This document shows positions 49,791 to 54,188 of a DNA stretch of 54,188 bases, piece after piece. The first letter of the stretch is position 1; each line of letters begins with the position of its first letter. The stretch lies in the NCBI GenBank assembly GCA_024641785.1, contig JAHECK010000006.1, forward strand, positions 1 through 54,188, written 5' to 3'. The stretch is from Flavobacteriales bacterium (GTDB lineage Bacteria; Bacteroidota; Bacteroidia; Flavobacteriales_D; JAHECK01). The notes below the pieces were generated by a model. The model did no database searches and had not been told where the DNA came from. It was given only the letters and a program-made list of their open reading frames with translations. A program made the position numbers and the translations under genes.

Positions 49791-50813
49791 ATGGAGAGGA
49801 AGCTTAAGGATTATGTAGTCATTTCTTTAAAGGGTATAGCAATGGGTGCAGCAGATGTTGTGCCCGGCGTTTCCGGAGGTACTATCGCTCTTATTGCAGG
49901 TATTTATAAGGAACTGATCGATACCTTTACGAGGATCAATTTCGGACTGATCACGATCATTCGAAAAGAAGGTTTTGTAAAAGCATTTTATGCTGCAAAT
50001 GGCCCCTTTTTAGTCGCTTTATTATCAGGAATCATTTTTAGCATTCTCTCCTTAGCAAAGCTCTTTCATTTTTTATTGGAAACAGAACCGGTATTGGTAT
50101 GGTCTTTCTTTTTCGGATTGATCATCGCTTCGGTTTGGCTAGTTGGAAAACGAGTAAACAGCTGGAAACTGAATAATGTCATTGCATTAATTATAGGAGC
50201 TGTCATTTCCTATGGAATTACTATTCTTTCTCCTGCTAGCGGACCGGACACACTCATTTTTCTTTTTATTTCAGGAATGTTAGCCTTTGTTGCTATGATT
50301 CTTCCGGGTATTTCAGGGAGTTTTATTCTTTTATTATTGGGAGCATATCAACTTGTTCTTGGTAAAGTGAGTTCTCTTATTGATTCTGTAAGGCATTTCG
50401 ATATGGATCTTTTGTTTTCTAATTTGTTGTCTTTAGGTGTTTTTGTCGTTGGGGGAGTGATTGGACTCTTAAGTTTTTCGCGAGTATTGAAGTGGATGTT
50501 TGAGAAGCATGAAGCGAGAACTTTAGCTTTACTTAGTGGTTTCCTTATCGGATCATTGAATAAAGTCTGGCCATGGAAACAGACCACAGAAGTATTCATA
50601 AAACATCAGGGAGAAGTAAATGAATCTGTTATTGCCCTGGCTCAAAATAATGTTCTGCCAAACGACTCTTATCGAGTAATCTCTGATGCAGATGCTTTAT
50701 TAGGAATGACCGTAAAAGACCCTCAATTGGGATTGGCTATTATTTTTGGGATTACAGGTTTCCTTATTATCTTTTTATTGGAACGTTTTTCAGCAAAGTA
50801 CACTGCTGAATGA
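49791..50813 (+). CDS. DUF368-family polytopic membrane protein
   Basis: LKGIAMGAADVVPGVSGGTIALIAGIYKELI; AFVAMILPGISGSFILLLLGAY. Confidence 0.92.
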   Translation: MERKLKDYVVISLKGIAMGAADVVPGVSGGTIALIAGIYKELIDTFTRINFGLITIIRKEGFVKAFYAANGPFLVALLSGIIFSILSLAKLFHFLLETEPVLVWSFFFGLIIASVWLVGKRVNSWKLNNVIALIIGAVISYGITILSPASGPDTLIFLFISGMLAFVAMILPGISGSFILLLLGAYQLVLGKVSSLIDSVRHFDMDLLFSNLLSLGVFVVGGVIGLLSFSRVLKWMFEKHEARTLALLSGFLIGSLNKVWPWKQTTEVFIKHQGEVNESVIALAQNNVLPNDSYRVISDADALLGMTVKDPQLGLAIIFGITGFLIIFLLERFSAKYTAE

Positions 50814-51541
50814 AGGTTTATGGTCTCATCGGTAAATCATTAAAGCATTCTTTTTCGAAAGAATATTTCACAAAGAAATTTGATCAAAACCATATCGTAG
50901 CGAGCTATCAAAATTTTGAGTTTGATCGTATCGAGGAAGTGAGACAAAGTCTTGAGAAAGTGAAAGAACTTAGCGGTTTAAATGTAACCATCCCTTACAA
51001 GCAAGTTATTATTCCGTTTTTAGATGAAATGGACGATGCAGCTAAGACCATTGGAGCTGTAAATACCATAACGATTCGAAATGGAAATTGGAAAGGCTAT
51101 AACAGCGATTATTATGGCTTTATGACTTCGCTGAAACCCTTTCTGGAAAACAAGCATGATCGAGCACTTTTGTTAGGATCCGGTGGAGCTTCATTGGCTA
51201 TTCAATATGCCTTAAAATTAATGAAGATTCCATTTCATGTGGTTTCTCGAGAAGAAGGCAAGGGTGATTTATACTATGAGGCCTTAAATGAGCATGTGAT
51301 CAAGGCGTGTAAATTAATAATTAATACTACTCCGTTGGGTACCTTCCCAAATGTAGAGGAATATCCACCTATTCCTTATGAATTTATTGGCCAGGATCAT
51401 TTCTTATATGATCTAGTATATAATCCTCAGAAAACTAAGTTTTTAAGCTTCGGAGAGGAACAGGGGGCCATGACTATGAATGGACTTGATATGTTACGAC
51501 ATCAGGCAGAAGGTTCATGGAAGATCTGGAACGATCATTAA
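50810..51541 (+). CDS. aroE: Shikimate dehydrogenase
   Basis: YGLIGKSLKHSFSKEYFTKKF, LSGLNVTIPYKQVIIPFLDEMDDAAKTIGAVNTI, LLLGSGGASLAIQYAL, INTTPLGTFPN. Confidence 0.95.
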   Translation: MKVYGLIGKSLKHSFSKEYFTKKFDQNHIVASYQNFEFDRIEEVRQSLEKVKELSGLNVTIPYKQVIIPFLDEMDDAAKTIGAVNTITIRNGNWKGYNSDYYGFMTSLKPFLENKHDRALLLGSGGASLAIQYALKLMKIPFHVVSREEGKGDLYYEALNEHVIKACKLIINTTPLGTFPNVEEYPPIPYEFIGQDHFLYDLVYNPQKTKFLSFGEEQGAMTMNGLDMLRHQAEGSWKIWNDH

Positions 51542-51638
51542 ATCTATATTAAAATGGCCAGATTAGCTTGATTCATTCATCATTTATTGCATTTAATTTG
51601 GTTATTTTGCCAAGAGCTATTTGAATTATTTAATTTCT

Positions 51639-52649
51639 ATGAAGCAGGTTTATAATGTGATTATTTTAGTTTTTGTCTTAGTGATGAGTTCATGTTCAGA
51701 AGTCGCCGAAGTAAAAGAAACTAAGATAGACTATACCATTAATATCATTAAAAAGCTAGACCTGGCCATTCCATCGGGTTCGGGAATCACAGGTTATAAA
51801 GGTGGTTTTTTAACTGTAGGGGATGATACTCCATGGCTTTATTATCTGGATAGTGCCGGCACGCTTACCGATTCATTGCGATTATCTTATGTTGAAGGTT
51901 ATGTTCCAGGAGTAAGAATGGCATCTTCATTTAAACCCGATTTTGAATGTATTACTCGATTGAATGAGGAAATTGTTTTGATCATGGGTTCAGGATCCTA
52001 TAATTCAGGAAGAGATACCGCCTATTTGGTAAATGGAGCAGAACACCGAATTCTGGCCAAAAAGTCATTAGCCCCTTTATTTGCGTCTTTTGCTAAACTT
52101 GCAAGTATAGATGATGTTCATAAGATCAATATTGAAGGGATCGCAGTTGCCAATCATGATATTTACTTTTTTAATAGGGGAGATCTAAGTGGAAAAAGCA
52201 TTATTTTTAAAAGTGATCTTTATGAGTTCATCACTTATTTCACTTCGGGTAGTAGTATTCAGGTAAGTGCTTCTTATTCGCTTACTCCTTATAATAAAGA
52301 ATATGGTGAATCTACTTATTCAGCATGTATTTATGTCCCAAAAACGAATGTTTTTATTTACTCATCCACTTTAGAAGAAGGGAGTAGGATGGATTCGTCT
52401 GGGCTTATTATTGATGGAGATATAAAAGGATCCTTTTTAGGAAGGATCAGAATGAATGAATTAACGGATAGTATCACAATGGCGCATCCGATTACGGAGA
52501 ATGGAGTGTTGGCGCCGGTTAAGATCGAAGGAATTTGGCTCTATCAGGCGATTTCTGATTCGATCCTTCAGTTTATTGGTGTAAGTGATCCGGATAATGG
52601 AAGTACTGAGACCTTTATTATCGAGGTAAAAATAGACCGCTTAAATTAA
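51639..52649 (+). CDS. Lipoprotein of unknown function (DUF6929-like)
   Basis: Lipobox VLVMSSCSEV; GSGITGYKGGFLTVGDDTPWLYYLDSAG; start likely 51639 (MKQVYNV). Confidence 0.7.
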   Translation: MKQVYNVIILVFVLVMSSCSEVAEVKETKIDYTINIIKKLDLAIPSGSGITGYKGGFLTVGDDTPWLYYLDSAGTLTDSLRLSYVEGYVPGVRMASSFKPDFECITRLNEEIVLIMGSGSYNSGRDTAYLVNGAEHRILAKKSLAPLFASFAKLASIDDVHKINIEGIAVANHDIYFFNRGDLSGKSIIFKSDLYEFITYFTSGSSIQVSASYSLTPYNKEYGESTYSACIYVPKTNVFIYSSTLEEGSRMDSSGLIIDGDIKGSFLGRIRMNELTDSITMAHPITENGVLAPVKIEGIWLYQAISDSILQFIGVSDPDNGSTETFIIEVKIDRLN

Positions 52650-52654
52650 AGCAT

Positions 52655-54040
52655 ATGCAGATCGATCAAACGAAGACCATCAGTGCACTGGCAACTCCTT
52701 CAGGAATTGGTGCCATTGCGATGATCCGCTTATCGGGTCCGGATGCCATCGGGATCTGTCAACAGATCTTTAGTCGGGATCTAAGCAAAGTAGAAAGTCA
52801 CCGTGCTGTTTTTGGTAAGATCATGGATGGGAAAGAGATCGTTGATGAGGTTGTAGCGGTGGTTTATCGAAATCCCCATTCCTTTACCGGCGAAGACGTT
52901 GTCGAGATCACTTGTCATGCATCGCCCTATATTCAGCAAGAGATCCTTCGTTTATTATCCGATAAGGGTGCGGTATTGGCACGGGAGGGTGAATTTTCGA
53001 TGCGGGCTTATTTGAATGGAAAAATGGACTTATCGCAGGCCGAGGCCATTGCTGATATTATCGCTTCGGAAAGTGCGGCTGCGCATCGTATGGCCATGCA
53101 TCAAATGCGAGGAGGCTATTCGCAGAAAATTAATTCATTGAGGGAAGAGTTGATCAATTTTGCTTCATTAATTGAACTGGAATTGGATTTTGCAGAAGAG
53201 GATGTTGAGTTTGCAGATCGAAGTCAATTGCTTGAATTATTGGATCGGGTATTGAAAATGATACAAGAGCTGGCAGGATCTTTCCGAATTGGAAATGTGA
53301 TAAAGAATGGCGTTCCGGTGGCTATTGTTGGAGAGCCTAATGTAGGGAAATCTACTTTATTGAATGCCCTATTAAACGAAGAACGGGCCATCGTTTCTGA
53401 CATTGCCGGAACAACGAGGGATACGATTGAAGACACAGTTGTTATTGAAGGAATTCAGTTTCGATTTATCGATACGGCAGGAATTAGGGTGACGAGCGAT
53501 GCCATTGAATCGATGGGAATTGAGCGTGCTTTTTCTAAGATCAAGGATGCTTCGATTATTCTTTGCATGGTAAATTTATCGAAGGATGATAAAGCGGCTA
53601 TTGAAGATGAGGTAAGTAATATCTCTGACCGACTGGATGTAGGACAGCGACTTATTATCGTAGCCAATAAAGCGGATTTGGCGAATAAGGAAGACCTTCA
53701 TAAGTTGGATGATTTTAAAAATCGATTTACCCTATTAAAATTATCGGCTAAAGAGGGGAGTGGCATGGAGGAATTAAAGCAAGATCTTTTGGCCTATGTA
53801 AAAGAAGATCCGGCGGCATCGCAGCAAGTAATTGTTTCGAATGCACGGCATTATGAAGCCTTAAAAAAGGCGGAGGGATCTTTATTAGCAGTAAAAGAAG
53901 GCTTAGAAAATGGCATTTCCGGCGATCTTGTCGCTATGGATATCCGACAGGGAATATATTTTCTGGGAGAGATCACCGGTCAGATCAGTACAGATGATCT
54001 CTTGGGAAATATTTTTTCTAAGTTTTGTATCGGAAAGTAA
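52655..54040 (+). CDS. mnmE: tRNA uridine-5-carboxymethylaminomethyl modification GTPase
   Basis: IGAIAMIRLSGPDA, MRAYLNGKMDLSQAEAIADII, GEPNVGKSTLLNALL, DIAGTTRDT, NKAD, C-terminal FCIGK. Confidence 0.98.
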   Translation: MQIDQTKTISALATPSGIGAIAMIRLSGPDAIGICQQIFSRDLSKVESHRAVFGKIMDGKEIVDEVVAVVYRNPHSFTGEDVVEITCHASPYIQQEILRLLSDKGAVLAREGEFSMRAYLNGKMDLSQAEAIADIIASESAAAHRMAMHQMRGGYSQKINSLREELINFASLIELELDFAEEDVEFADRSQLLELLDRVLKMIQELAGSFRIGNVIKNGVPVAIVGEPNVGKSTLLNALLNEERAIVSDIAGTTRDTIEDTVVIEGIQFRFIDTAGIRVTSDAIESMGIERAFSKIKDASIILCMVNLSKDDKAAIEDEVSNISDRLDVGQRLIIVANKADLANKEDLHKLDDFKNRFTLLKLSAKEGSGMEELKQDLLAYVKEDPAASQQVIVSNARHYEALKKAEGSLLAVKEGLENGISGDLVAMDIRQGIYFLGEITGQISTDDLLGNIFSKFCIGK

Positions 54041-54188
54041 GATGACAACTATTTAATACTATCTGAAAGCATCTATAAGCTAATCGTAGTAAGGTTTACA
54101 AGTCATTTTCATTTAGTATCTTTTCATTGCATTTAATAGCCATTATCGTTTGAGGTTTTTTGGAGGTTGGCATTTACCTCCAATATTT

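Noticed and set aside
53224-53667. Antisense ORFs within mnmE
   Set aside because: Shadow ORFs of the MnmE G domain.
1-54188. CRISPR arrays, rRNA/tRNA clusters, insertion sequences, prophage genes
   Set aside because: No regularly spaced repeats, transposase/integrase motifs, or rRNA-like sequence were seen on reading the window.

Overview
This is a 54 kb AT-rich chromosomal window from a gliding-type Bacteroidota, most likely Flavobacteriales. The evidence is the PorU/PorV/GldJ/PorP-SprF genes, a type-B T9SS C-terminal domain and TAnnTTTG-type promoters. Most of the window is conserved chromosomal content: trmD (partial), folC, TonB/ExbD/ExbB, nhaD, anmK, acyl-CoA dehydrogenase, murF, ispF, valS, hisS, mog, rpsP-rimM-trmN6, glmM, aroE and mnmE. 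The more unusual parts are: (i) a lone fusion of an HD hydrolase to a Pycsar-effector-like (PycTM/DUF5706-like) membrane module at 28301-29497, with no cyclase nearby; (ii) a coupled locus at 37151-44787 encoding a ~1690-aa PKD-repeat T9SS cargo, a PorE-like TPR/PD40 protein without an OmpA domain, and a PorP/SprF protein; (iii) three consecutive lipoproteins at 30089-33405 with LPP20/CsgG-like character; (iv) a four-gene, start/stop-overlapping two-component cluster at 1240-5383; (v) a 30-bp in-frame tandem repeat in an acidic rpsP tail; (vi) a phosphosulfolactate-synthase-like gene in a TPR/ComA/DUF368/aroE operon; (vii) an mnmE 3' end resembling an SGI1-type attachment site near the window edge. 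I saw no rRNA, tRNA, CRISPR array, transposase or integrase. All family assignments come from reading motifs, not from database searches.
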